From Rhizosphaericola sp047606825 (GTDB taxonomy: Bacteria; Bacteroidota; Bacteroidia; Chitinophagales; Chitinophagaceae), in assembly GCA_047606825.1 (NCBI GenBank), contig JASGDY010000022.1:1-22730 (forward strand): a stretch of DNA of 22,730 bases, in the 5' to 3' direction. The notes beneath the pieces were generated by a model. The model did no database searches. It was not told where the DNA came from and worked only from the letters and a program-made list of their open reading frames with translations. Shown here one piece after another: positions 8,974 to 16,374 of this stretch (position 1 is the first letter of the stretch; the number at the start of each line of letters is the position of its first letter). The translations under genes and the position numbers were made by a program.

Positions 8974-9029
8974 TTTCACACAGAGGAACAACGTTGTGTG
9001 CTTTATTATCTTTGTTCCTCTGTGTGAAA
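8974..9029. terminator. Shared hairpin between convergent alaS and PAP2 gene
   Basis: Arms 8974-8991 and 9012-9029 (TTTCACACAGAGGAACAA and its complement) pair over 18 bp around a 20-nt loop. The hairpin starts 10 nt after the alaS stop. The PAP2 stop codon sits in the loop and its last seven codons form one arm. Neither side has a clear U-run, so it may work as a 3'-end stabiliser or factor-dependent end rather than a classical intrinsic terminator. Confidence 0.6.
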
Positions 9030-9683
9030 AATATCCAATACCAAGCACTTTTTCCAACTCCTTTTTTCCAAAAAAGAAAACCGCTGGCTGATACGCAGCC
9101 ACACAATCGTCAACACCGTTCCGATAACCGAACCTGCAAATACATCTTCGTAAAAATGTTCGCTCATGTACATCCGCGAATAACCGACCAGCATCGCCAG
9201 CAACAGATAAAATACCCCCCAGGCTTTACGTTTGCTCAGGTAAGCCGCAACGACCGCACCCGTAAACGCGCAGACCGTATGCCCCGAAGGAAAACTGTAA
9301 TAATTGGCCAATACGTCCACGCCGGGCACAAAATAAATATGCGAATGCAGGTCATGGAAATACAGATAAGGCCGTGCGGAATGGAAAATATATTTCAACG
9401 GAAAGTTGACGGCAGCGGTAAAAAGATAGGCCGTACCCAATAGGAATGCGCTGCGGTAACTTACCAACAGTACGAGCAACAGGGTGACGACCGTTGCAAA
9501 CGTGGAAGAACCCAACTGCGTCATCCGTGGGAAAAACCAGTCCCCAAACGGAAAGTGCAAGCCGTTGACAAAGAAGTAGATTTCCTTTTTGGTAAACGTC
9601 AACTTGACGAGCGTGCACAACAGCACCACGACCAGACAAGGCCAAAGGAATCCGCCTATTTTGTCCAGAATTTTTTTTAGCAT
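9006..9683 (-). CDS. PAP2-superfamily membrane phosphatase
   Basis: This 225-residue integral inner-membrane protein has about five to six hydrophobic segments. It carries the three PAP2 signature motifs in order: K97 to R104-P105 (KYIFHSARP), P132-S133-G134-H135 (PSGH), and S169-R170 to H176 and D180 (SRMYMSEHFYED). H135 and H176 are the expected catalytic pair. Such enzymes dephosphorylate lipid phosphates: phosphatidylglycerophosphate, undecaprenyl pyrophosphate or lipid A phosphates; the sequence does not say which. It stands alone between convergent alaS and the gmhA-gmhB pair. The C-terminal FHTEEQR is encoded inside a hairpin, so the tail is probably not functionally constrained. Confidence 0.9.
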   Translation of the reverse strand: MLKKILDKIGGFLWPCLVVVLLCTLVKLTFTKKEIYFFVNGLHFPFGDWFFPRMTQLGSSTFATVVTLLLVLLVSYRSAFLLGTAYLFTAAVNFPLKYIFHSARPYLYFHDLHSHIYFVPGVDVLANYYSFPSGHTVCAFTGAVVAAYLSKRKAWGVFYLLLAMLVGYSRMYMSEHFYEDVFAGSVIGTVLTIVWLRISQRFSFLEKRSWKKCLVLDIFHTEEQR

Positions 9684-9691
9684 GGATAAGG

Positions 9692-9699
9692 CAAAAGTA
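9692..9699 (-). promoter_or_regulatory. Candidate -7 box of the PAP2 gene
   Basis: Read on the minus strand this is TACTTTTG followed by C, a good fit to the Bacteroidota -7 consensus. It ends only 8 nt before the ATG at 9683, so the transcript would have almost no leader. No clear TTG box lies 19-20 nt upstream. Confidence 0.4.
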
Positions 9700-9805
9700 A
9701 TGCAATCAGTGCTTAGAGCTTAGGCAGTAAGAAAAGTTGTCGACGCGGCCAACAACGACGAAAAAGATAACGCATTAGGTTATAATCACCGCAAAAGAAA
9801 TAGCC

Positions 9806-9822
9806 ACCGCACCAAGTGCGGT
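9806..9822 (-). terminator. Hairpin ending the gmhA-gmhB operon
   Basis: ACCGCAC and GTGCGGT pair over 7 bp around a 3-nt loop, one base past the gmhB stop codon. On the minus strand the stem is followed by a pyrimidine-rich stretch (GGCTATTTCTTTTGC). Position, GC-rich stem and U-rich tail fit an intrinsic terminator. Confidence 0.65.
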
Positions 9823-9823
9823 A

Positions 9824-10381
9824 CTATTTGCCTGTCAGTTGCTTTGCAAATGCTGCCAAATCCTCAAAACGGTAGTCGATATGCTCGTCGGGAAAGGCTG
9901 TTTCTGGATGTGTCGTTTCGACGAAAACGGTGTGCATCCCGGCATTGCGGCCAAACTGCATATCGCTCATACGGTTGCCGACCATGACACTTTTGGAAAA
10001 ATCTATTTCGGGAAAATCTTTCTGCGCCTGGAAAGCCATGCCTGCATTGGGTTTGCGGTCGGGGCTGTCGTTGTCAATATCCGGTGCAAAATAAATCGCA
10101 TCGAGTTTTCCGCCGACTTTTGCCAGGTTTTGCTGTAAAAAGTCGTGGATGTCGGCAAGGTCGCCCACCGTCATCAACCCTTTTCCGATACCTTTTTGGT
10201 TGGTAACCAACACCAGCCTCCCAAATATGCGGGACAATGTGAGGATACTTTTTGGTACATAGTCAAATATCTTCAGCTCGTCACGGTTGAATACGTAGCT
10301 GTCCTTTTTTTCCTCGTTGAGGACACCGTCGCGGTCGAGAAACAAAGTCCATGTCTTGTCAATATCCGAAAAATCAAACAC
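9824..10381 (-). CDS. gmhB: HAD-IIIA phosphatase, probable heptose-bisphosphate phosphatase GmhB
   Basis: This 185-residue cytosolic HAD phosphatase has motif I DRDGVLN (D16 nucleophile, D18), motif II TNQ (T60-Q62), R109-K110 in DRKPNAGM, and motif III GNRMSD with D140. In the heptose pathway GmhB removes the 7-phosphate from glycero-manno-heptose 1,7-bisphosphate. The neighbouring gmhA supports this role over histidinol phosphatase. The Cys/His zinc loop usual in GmhB before RKP is replaced here by APDIDNDSPD with no cysteine. The start is GTG at 10381: the in-frame upstream codons reach a TAA and no ATG precedes motif I. It lies 110 nt after gmhA on the same strand and is followed by a terminator. 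Confidence 0.82.
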   Translation of the reverse strand: MFDFSDIDKTWTLFLDRDGVLNEEKKDSYVFNRDELKIFDYVPKSILTLSRIFGRLVLVTNQKGIGKGLMTVGDLADIHDFLQQNLAKVGGKLDAIYFAPDIDNDSPDRKPNAGMAFQAQKDFPEIDFSKSVMVGNRMSDMQFGRNAGMHTVFVETTHPETAFPDEHIDYRFEDLAAFAKQLTGK

Positions 10382-10491
10382 GATATTTAGTTAATAGTGA
10401 ATAGTTGAAAGTGCTGAACCTCGAGCCAGATAAAAAGGGTTTGATACATCTTCATCACCTATAGAATTTCAACGATTTTTTCCTTTTTCCT

Positions 10492-11067
10492 TTATGGAAA
10501 AATATTCGCCTCGACCAGTTCGCAGATGATATGTCCGAGCAACATGTGGCATTCCTGTATGCGCGGCGTGGTTCTGGACGGTATGTCAAACAAGATATCG
10601 GAAAGGTCCTTGAGCTTACCTCCCCCCTCGCCGGTCATGCCGATGGTGACGATACCTTTTTGCCTTGCCACTTCCATCGCGTTGACGACATTAGGCGAAT
10701 TACCCGATGTACTCATGCCGATTATGACGTCGCCTTTGAAACCAATGCCGTCTAACAAGCGGCCATAGATGTCATCGAAAGAATAGTCGTTGGCGACCGC
10801 TGTCAGGTAAGAGGTGTTGCAATGTAGTGCCTCGGCGGGCAGTGCGCGGCGGTTTTTGTAGAAGCGACCGCTGAACTCGGCCGCCAGGTGCTGTGCATCG
10901 GCGGCACTACCACCGTTGCCGCAGAACAGGACTTTGTTGCCGTTCTGGAAGGCTTGGGTTATGGCGCCAATGGCTTTTTCTGTTTTTTCCACCAATACGG
11001 CATCGTTCAACACTTTCTCTTTCAGGGAAAGGGAATCGGCTATAAGACTTTGTATTTTTTCGTTCAT
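10492..11067 (-). CDS. gmhA: Sedoheptulose-7-phosphate isomerase
   Basis: This 191-residue cytosolic SIS-domain protein converts sedoheptulose 7-phosphate to glycero-manno-heptose 7-phosphate, the first step toward LPS or surface-glycan heptose. Visible motifs are CGNGGSAADAQH (49-60) and STSGNSPNV (119-127), the phosphate-binding loops. H60, E64, Q171 and H179 line up, offset by one, with the zinc and catalytic residues of the 192-residue E. coli enzyme. The ATG at 11067 (MNEKIQSL) is chosen because it gives the family length; an in-frame ATG at 11142 adds 25 unconserved residues. It is the first gene of a pair with gmhB. The kinase and nucleotidyltransferase steps are not in the window. Confidence 0.93.
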   Translation of the reverse strand: MNEKIQSLIADSLSLKEKVLNDAVLVEKTEKAIGAITQAFQNGNKVLFCGNGGSAADAQHLAAEFSGRFYKNRRALPAEALHCNTSYLTAVANDYSFDDIYGRLLDGIGFKGDVIIGMSTSGNSPNVVNAMEVARQKGIVTIGMTGEGGGKLKDLSDILFDIPSRTTPRIQECHMLLGHIICELVEANIFP

Positions 11068-11093
11068 TTTTTGTTTTTTATGGCAATAGGGAG

Positions 11094-11101
11094 CAAAAGT
11101 A
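11094..11101 (-). promoter_or_regulatory. Candidate -7 box of gmhA
   Basis: On the minus strand this reads TACTTTTG followed by C, matching TAnnTTTG and identical to the box before the PAP2 gene. It ends 26 nt before the gmhA ATG. It lies inside the longer ORF starting at 11142, which supports the 11067 start. No good TTG partner is seen upstream. Confidence 0.45.
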
Positions 11102-11221
11102 ATTAAAAGCGGGAAGGAACGTATTACGATATTGTATTTCAAGGATAATTTTAACCTTTAAGAAAGCGATACACTTTTGGAGAAACCGTCGATATCTATA
11201 GAAATATAAAATACGATTTTG

Positions 11222-11247
11222 TATTTACGACAACGTTTTCGTAAATA
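11222..11247. promoter_or_regulatory. Inverted repeat, possible operator
   Basis: TATTTACGA and TCGTAAATA form 9-bp arms with an 8-nt spacer in the divergent region between gmhA and the SusC/SusD operon. An 8-nt spacer and A+T-rich arms fit a dimeric regulator site at least as well as an RNA hairpin. The target promoter is unknown. Confidence 0.3.
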
Positions 11248-11789
11248 AATGTTAACAAATTCTTTTTAATTGCACCTTATACACTTAATTTTACAAAAAC
11301 AAGTAGTAGTTAGTTTTACAAGCCAGTTATTGAAACAAAAACCAATAAGACGACTTAACAAAGACCGCTAAGCATCTAAAAAATATCAACGAAACGACCG
11401 AAATTATAATATCAAAAAACAAGATGCGTTCTTATATCGATTGATTGTTAATTATCCAAAGATGACGAATGTACCAAGACGAAAACAGACTATCCGGTTG
11501 GTAAAGCTAGAATGTAACAGTGCTTTTATTTTTTAACCCACTATGTGACATTGAAAACAAAGCTGTATGAAATCCGTACATAGAAAACAAGACATTCCTC
11601 CGTGAGAGGGTGAACCATTGTGTGCTGCAACAAAAGCCGAAACAACGGTCTAAAAATAACCCAAACATATTCAGGAAACCTTTTCCTGATGTTCCTATTG
11701 CAAGATGCGCCTTGCATGGGTAAGGGTATTTTTTTGACATTCAACACGGTAATTGACTCTTTTTGCTGGCATAACATTAAAAAACGGTA

Positions 11790-11825
11790 CACGTAGTCAA
11801 CCATCGTTCACGTATTCTCAACCAT
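11790..11825 (+). promoter_or_regulatory. Imperfect direct repeat just upstream of the SusC/SusD operon
   Basis: CACGTA plus TCAACCAT occurs twice in a row (11790-11804 and 11809-11825), with a 1-nt gap in the first copy and a 3-nt gap in the second. The second copy ends 14 nt before the lipoprotein ATG. Tandem half-sites of this kind can bind a regulator; they could also be chance in a short stretch. Confidence 0.25.
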
Positions 11826-11839
11826 AATTTTATAATAGT

Positions 11840-13186
11840 ATGTATTACAATTTACACAAGCGGAAAGACTCCTGCCCTAAAGTCCGCTCTCGTTCGCGTA
11901 ACCTGTCGTCATGGTTATTGGCGTCATTAGTTTGCCTTCTTTTTGCTGCGTGCCACAAGGACAATTATGTGACTAAAACAACTTATGACCCGAATGTCCC
12001 CATTTCTTTTACCTCCTTTATGCCCGATTCCGGTGGCATCAGAGATAAGTTTATCCTTAAGGGTTCCAACTTTGGCAGCGACACTTCCAAGGTGAAAGTC
12101 TATTTCATCGACGAAGAGAAGGAACGTAAGGCGACTCTTATCAATATGAACAACGAGACCATCTATTGTATCGTGCCTAAACAGTTAGGTGGTGACAACC
12201 TAGTGAAAGTCAAGGTAGAAAGCGATTCTGCCACCAGTGACAGCACTTTCCATTACACGGTCGCCGAGAGCGTATCCAATGTAGTCGGTCTCAGCGGTAC
12301 TGCCGGGTCTGTGGACGGCACATTGTCAGATGGGCGTATACAGCGGACTTTTGGGATTGCGGCATTGGGCGACGATGAGCTTATCAGCTTCGAGACATTA
12401 AGCAAGACGGTTCGATATATTTCAGTCAACGACAATATCATATCCACACTACAGACCGGCTTTGGTGCCGCACAACCAGCTATCACCAAGGATCGAAACA
12501 CATTGTATGCCATCGAAGCTTACTCACCCCATAGGGTCGTGAGATATACCAGGGAAGGCCTTTGGCAGCCAGAAATCATGTCTTCCGGATTATACCGTTC
12601 GAACGGGAATGTCGTGGCCGGGGCAATATTTGCAGCAGCGTTGGACGACTCGGAAGAGTGGCTCTATTTTCGGGACAGATATGGCGTGTTTGGAAGGATG
12701 GAAATCGCCAATCCCACCAATGTGGAAATCCTAAACGAGTCCTGTGGCCCCTCAGCCAGTTCCGACTACAACTATCTGATATACAGCCCAGTAGACGACT
12801 GCTTCTTTTTCAGTGTCCAGTATCTGCATGAAGTCTACAAGGTGGGAACAGACGCGCAAAATCCAGAGATATACGCTGGATCTACCCAAGGTTCGTCAGA
12901 CGGTTCTCGACTGGAAGCAAAATTCAACAGCCCTACCGGATTCAATGTAGACAGTGAAGGAAACCTTTATGTAGTGGATTCCAACAACCACACGATACGT
13001 AAAATCAACCATAGTTCTGGCTATGTATCACTGATTGCAGGAACGACAGGTGTGGCAGGGGGAGACAACGGTGATCCTTTGAAGTCCACGTTCAGCTATC
13101 CCTATTGCATCAGCGTCGATGAATCCGACAATATGTTCATTGGAGAGAGTTGGGGCACGACAATCCGCAAATTGGCTATTGAATAA
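11840..13186 (+). CDS. IPT/TIG and NHL-repeat surface lipoprotein of the SusC/SusD operon
   Basis: This 448-residue lipoprotein has a long basic N-region, a hydrophobic core, and a lipobox ending at C38 (LLFAAC), followed by HKDN, an acidic/basic start compatible with surface export. An IPT/TIG immunoglobulin-like domain (about 55-140, FMPDSGGIRDKFILKGSNFG) leads into a beta-propeller-like region. The C-terminus has two clear NHL repeats (FNSPTGFNVDSEGNLYVVDS and FSYPYCISVDESDNMFIGES). Such proteins accompany SusC/SusD systems and are inferred to bind glycan at the cell surface. The ATG at 11840 is the only Met before the signal peptide. It is 63 nt upstream of susC-like and probably its first operon partner. 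The ligand is unknown. Confidence 0.85.
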   Translation: MYYNLHKRKDSCPKVRSRSRNLSSWLLASLVCLLFAACHKDNYVTKTTYDPNVPISFTSFMPDSGGIRDKFILKGSNFGSDTSKVKVYFIDEEKERKATLINMNNETIYCIVPKQLGGDNLVKVKVESDSATSDSTFHYTVAESVSNVVGLSGTAGSVDGTLSDGRIQRTFGIAALGDDELISFETLSKTVRYISVNDNIISTLQTGFGAAQPAITKDRNTLYAIEAYSPHRVVRYTREGLWQPEIMSSGLYRSNGNVVAGAIFAAALDDSEEWLYFRDRYGVFGRMEIANPTNVEILNESCGPSASSDYNYLIYSPVDDCFFFSVQYLHEVYKVGTDAQNPEIYAGSTQGSSDGSRLEAKFNSPTGFNVDSEGNLYVVDSNNHTIRKINHSSGYVSLIAGTTGVAGGDNGDPLKSTFSYPYCISVDESDNMFIGESWGTTIRKLAIE

Positions 13187-13249
13187 CAACAATGCTTAAA
13201 GGGAAATAAGTCATATAAATAAATTCAATTATAACTTACCACAATACAG

Positions 13250-16200
13250 ATGAAAATAATACTAACAGTCTGCCTGACGCTTGTCCTTGTATGGATAACA
13301 CCAAACCATCTACTGGCACAGTCAAATGTAAACATATCGGGTACCGTCATGGACGTCAACGGGAAAGTCGTACCGGGAGTCAACATCACGCTAAAAGGAA
13401 TTTCCAAAGGAACCGTATCCGATACGGACGGGCATTTCCGTCTCCAAAACATCCCACTGGATTCAACGGTTGTGTTTTCCCATATCAACTATAAACCTTT
13501 TGAGCAAAAAATAACGGAAAACCAAAACAACATGAAAATCGTCCTGGAGATAAAGGTTTCTGACCAGGACGAGGTCGTGGTCGTCGGTCTGGGCACCCAA
13601 AGAAAAATCACAACCACGGGCGCCGTTACCAACGTGGACACCAAGGATCTACAGTTACCAGCCACGTCCATCGCCAATATGTTGGCAGGCCGGGTACCCG
13701 GCATCATCGCCGTCCAGCGAAGTGGGGAGCCGGGTGCTGATTTTGCGGAATTTTGGGTAAGGGGTATCAGCACTTTCGGTGCAAGCTCTTCGGCATTGAT
13801 TCTCATAGATGGTGTGGAAGGCAACCTTAACAATGTGGATCCATCTGACATCGAGAGTTTTGCCATATTAAAAGATGCATCCGCGACGGCGGTATATGGA
13901 GTACGCGGTGCCAACGGCGTCGTGGTCATCACGACCAAACGCGGGAAAGCGGGTTCACTCAAGGTAAATCTACGTGCCAACTCCACCCTCACCAAATCTG
14001 CCCGCATGCCCCAGTATGTGGACGCTTATGACTATGCGTTGCTTGCCAATGAAGCACTGGAAGGAAGAGGTTACGACCCGGCTTATTCCGACGTGGAACT
14101 GGAACTATTCAAAACTGGACTCGATCCGGATCTCTATCCCGATATCAGTTGGCGCGACATCATACTCAAAGACCACTCCCGCTATGACCAGTACAATCTC
14201 AATGTCTCTGGCGGTGGTACCAACGCACGTTATTTCATGAGTTTTGGGTATCTCAACAAACAAGGTATTTTCAACCAGGATAAGTCAGTCCATACCTATG
14301 ATGTAAACACCAACTATAAAAAATACAATTTTAGGGCAAACGTGGACGTGGACTTGACCAAAACCACAAAACTCTCCCTGCTCATGGACGATGCCCTTGT
14401 CATGCTAGGCGCACCTGCCTACAGTACGGACAACAGCTATCTATGGAGTGCTCAGGCCAACCTAACGCCAGTCTCCGTTCCTGTACGCTTTACAACCGGA
14501 GAACTAGCAGGGGGTGGTGCGAGCGGAACGGATCTCACACCTTATTACTTGTTGAACTATACAGGTTTCAGAAAACAAAACGACAATACTATTAACGTAA
14601 AAATGAATCTCAATCAGGATTTAAAAGCCTTGACACCCGGACTTTCTATCAAAGGCCTGTTCTCCTGGACCTATTATGGAACAAATACAGCCACGCATTC
14701 CAAGTATGGTGCAGACGTTTATTATTCGCCAAGGAAAGAGCGTGCCAATGATGGTAGCCTGATTCTGTCAAGATCCGTTGCTGCCACCAGTGCTACCTAT
14801 AGCCAATCAACCGGCATCAACAGAAGCCTGTACATGGAAGCGCAGCTCAACTATAACCGTCGCTTTGCCGATGCCCATAGCGTTACGGGTCTGGTACATT
14901 TTTACCGTCAGGAAAATACAACTTCTGATGTATCAGCTTATGCCTATTCTTATATGAGCATCATCCCTTTACGTTACCAGGCAGTATCAGCGCGTGCCAC
15001 TTATTCGTATAAAGATATCTACCTGTTCGAGACCAATTTGGGGTATTCGGGTTCGGAAAACTACAGACCAGGGGAGCAATATGGACTTTTCCCCGCGGTC
15101 TCCGCAGGTTGGGTACCTACACAATATGAATGGGTGCAGAAAAACATGCGCTTCCTAGATTTCTTTAAAATACGTGGCTCTTGGGGACAGGTGGGCAATG
15201 CCCAGTTCTATAACTCTGATGGGTTGTTGGAGCGCTTTCCTTACCAAACCGTGCTTTCTTACGGCAGCAACGACTGGGGAACCACGCTTACCGAGACCAA
15301 ACTGGGGTCTGATAACCTAAAATGGCAGACCTCTACCAAAGTGGACCTAGGTATAGAAGCCAAAATGTTTTCCAATTCCGTCAACCTGATCGTAGACTTT
15401 TTCAGCACCAATGCCAAGGACATCTATCAACAGCGTGTAACCCTTCCGGAAGAAGTTGGTGCGTCCCAAGCACCTTGGCTCAACACAGGCTCCATGAAAA
15501 GCTGGGGTATGGACGGTACGGTTTCCTATACCAAAAATTTTAAAAGTGATATCAGTGCCACACTTAGAAGCAACTTCACGTTCACGAGGAACAAAGTGAC
15601 CCATTGGGAACTGTCAGGCATCAAATATCCCTACCAGGAATACCAGGGAGTCCCTTATGGCGTGCAGAGAGGCTTGGTAGCTCTTGGACTTTTCAAAGAC
15701 CAAGCGGACATCGCCAGTAGCCCCACACAGACATTCATGTCCAATTATATGCCAGGGGATATCAAATACAAGGATGTCAACGGTGACGGGGTTATCAATA
15801 CGGATGATATCGTACCGTTGAACTACTCCAATGTACCGCTGATTATCTATGGCTTTGCAGGAGCGTTCAATTACAAAAAATGGTCAGCAAGTTGTTTGTT
15901 TACCCTCCAGTCCAAAGTGAGTTATTTCCTGGGAGGCACTGGTTATTATCCTTTCTCGGGGGAAGAGACCGGCAACGTCCTGAACATTGTTGCCGACACT
16001 AAGAACAGATGGATACCCGCCAGCATTTCTGGCGACCCAAGTACCGAAAACCCCAATGCCCGGTTTCCACGCCTCACTTATGGTGACAATGCCAACAACA
16101 ACCAGGCATCCACGTTCTGGCTGGCAGACGCTTCCTTTCTCCGCCTATCCAATGCGGAAATCAACTATCGTTGGGATGACAAGCGGTTAAACAGCATCGG

Positions 16201-16351
16201 GGTCTCTGCAATAACCTTTAGCCTGTTGGGTGCCAACTTAGCCGTATGGGACAAGGTAAAATTGTGGGATCCGGAACAGGCTTCCAGCAACGGTGCAGCG
16301 TATCCGCTACAAAGGACGTTTACCTTCCAGATATATGTAAATTTTAAATAA
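13250..16351 (+). CDS. SusC/RagA-family TonB-linked outer-membrane transporter
   Basis: This 1033-residue outer-membrane beta-barrel has a signal peptide at about 1-24 (ending LLAQ), then a carboxypeptidase-regulatory-like beta-sandwich (about 27-102, ISGTVMDVNGKVVPGVNITL). A TonB-box-like DEVVVVGLGTQRK follows at 107-119, then the plug (about 120-230, including LIDGVEGNLNNVDPSDIESF and GANGVVVITTKRGKAG) and a barrel ending in the aromatic strand FTFQIYVNFK. Together with the SusD partner it forms the lid-and-barrel complex that imports oligosaccharides using TonB energy. No N-terminal STN domain is present, so direct signalling to an anti-sigma factor is unlikely. The SusD gene starts 24 nt after the stop. 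Substrate cannot be read from the sequence. Confidence 0.97.
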   Translation: MKIILTVCLTLVLVWITPNHLLAQSNVNISGTVMDVNGKVVPGVNITLKGISKGTVSDTDGHFRLQNIPLDSTVVFSHINYKPFEQKITENQNNMKIVLEIKVSDQDEVVVVGLGTQRKITTTGAVTNVDTKDLQLPATSIANMLAGRVPGIIAVQRSGEPGADFAEFWVRGISTFGASSSALILIDGVEGNLNNVDPSDIESFAILKDASATAVYGVRGANGVVVITTKRGKAGSLKVNLRANSTLTKSARMPQYVDAYDYALLANEALEGRGYDPAYSDVELELFKTGLDPDLYPDISWRDIILKDHSRYDQYNLNVSGGGTNARYFMSFGYLNKQGIFNQDKSVHTYDVNTNYKKYNFRANVDVDLTKTTKLSLLMDDALVMLGAPAYSTDNSYLWSAQANLTPVSVPVRFTTGELAGGGASGTDLTPYYLLNYTGFRKQNDNTINVKMNLNQDLKALTPGLSIKGLFSWTYYGTNTATHSKYGADVYYSPRKERANDGSLILSRSVAATSATYSQSTGINRSLYMEAQLNYNRRFADAHSVTGLVHFYRQENTTSDVSAYAYSYMSIIPLRYQAVSARATYSYKDIYLFETNLGYSGSENYRPGEQYGLFPAVSAGWVPTQYEWVQKNMRFLDFFKIRGSWGQVGNAQFYNSDGLLERFPYQTVLSYGSNDWGTTLTETKLGSDNLKWQTSTKVDLGIEAKMFSNSVNLIVDFFSTNAKDIYQQRVTLPEEVGASQAPWLNTGSMKSWGMDGTVSYTKNFKSDISATLRSNFTFTRNKVTHWELSGIKYPYQEYQGVPYGVQRGLVALGLFKDQADIASSPTQTFMSNYMPGDIKYKDVNGDGVINTDDIVPLNYSNVPLIIYGFAGAFNYKKWSASCLFTLQSKVSYFLGGTGYYPFSGEETGNVLNIVADTKNRWIPASISGDPSTENPNARFPRLTYGDNANNNQASTFWLADASFLRLSNAEINYRWDDKRLNSIGVSAITFSLLGANLAVWDKVKLWDPEQASSNGAAYPLQRTFTFQIYVNFK

Positions 16352-16374
16352 CATCATTATTAGACGTAACAAAT

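Larger units (their letters stand above)
11102..11839. other. Long A+T-rich intergenic region without a convincing gene
   Basis: About 740 bp separate the gmhA promoter from the lipoprotein gene that opens the SusC/SusD operon. The longest open frames (minus strand, 11541-11804 and 11507-11740) overlap each other, lack family features and look accidental. Present are an inverted repeat at 11222-11247, two adjacent small hairpins (11671-11689, TCAGGAAA/TTTCCTGA; 11699-11716, TGCAAG/CTTGCA) followed by a T7 run at 11729-11735, and an imperfect direct repeat at 11790-11825. Part of it is probably the promoter and a long 5' leader of the operon. Confidence 0.55.

Noticed and set aside
11211..11221. 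ATACGATTTTG shared with the inner edge of the right repeat (22571-22581)
   Set aside because: An 11-base A+T-rich match without the hairpins; too short to call a repeat fragment.
11507..11804. Two overlapping minus-strand open frames of 77 and 87 codons in the intergenic region
   Set aside because: Unusual composition, mutual overlap and no motif or promoter; they look like chance frames.
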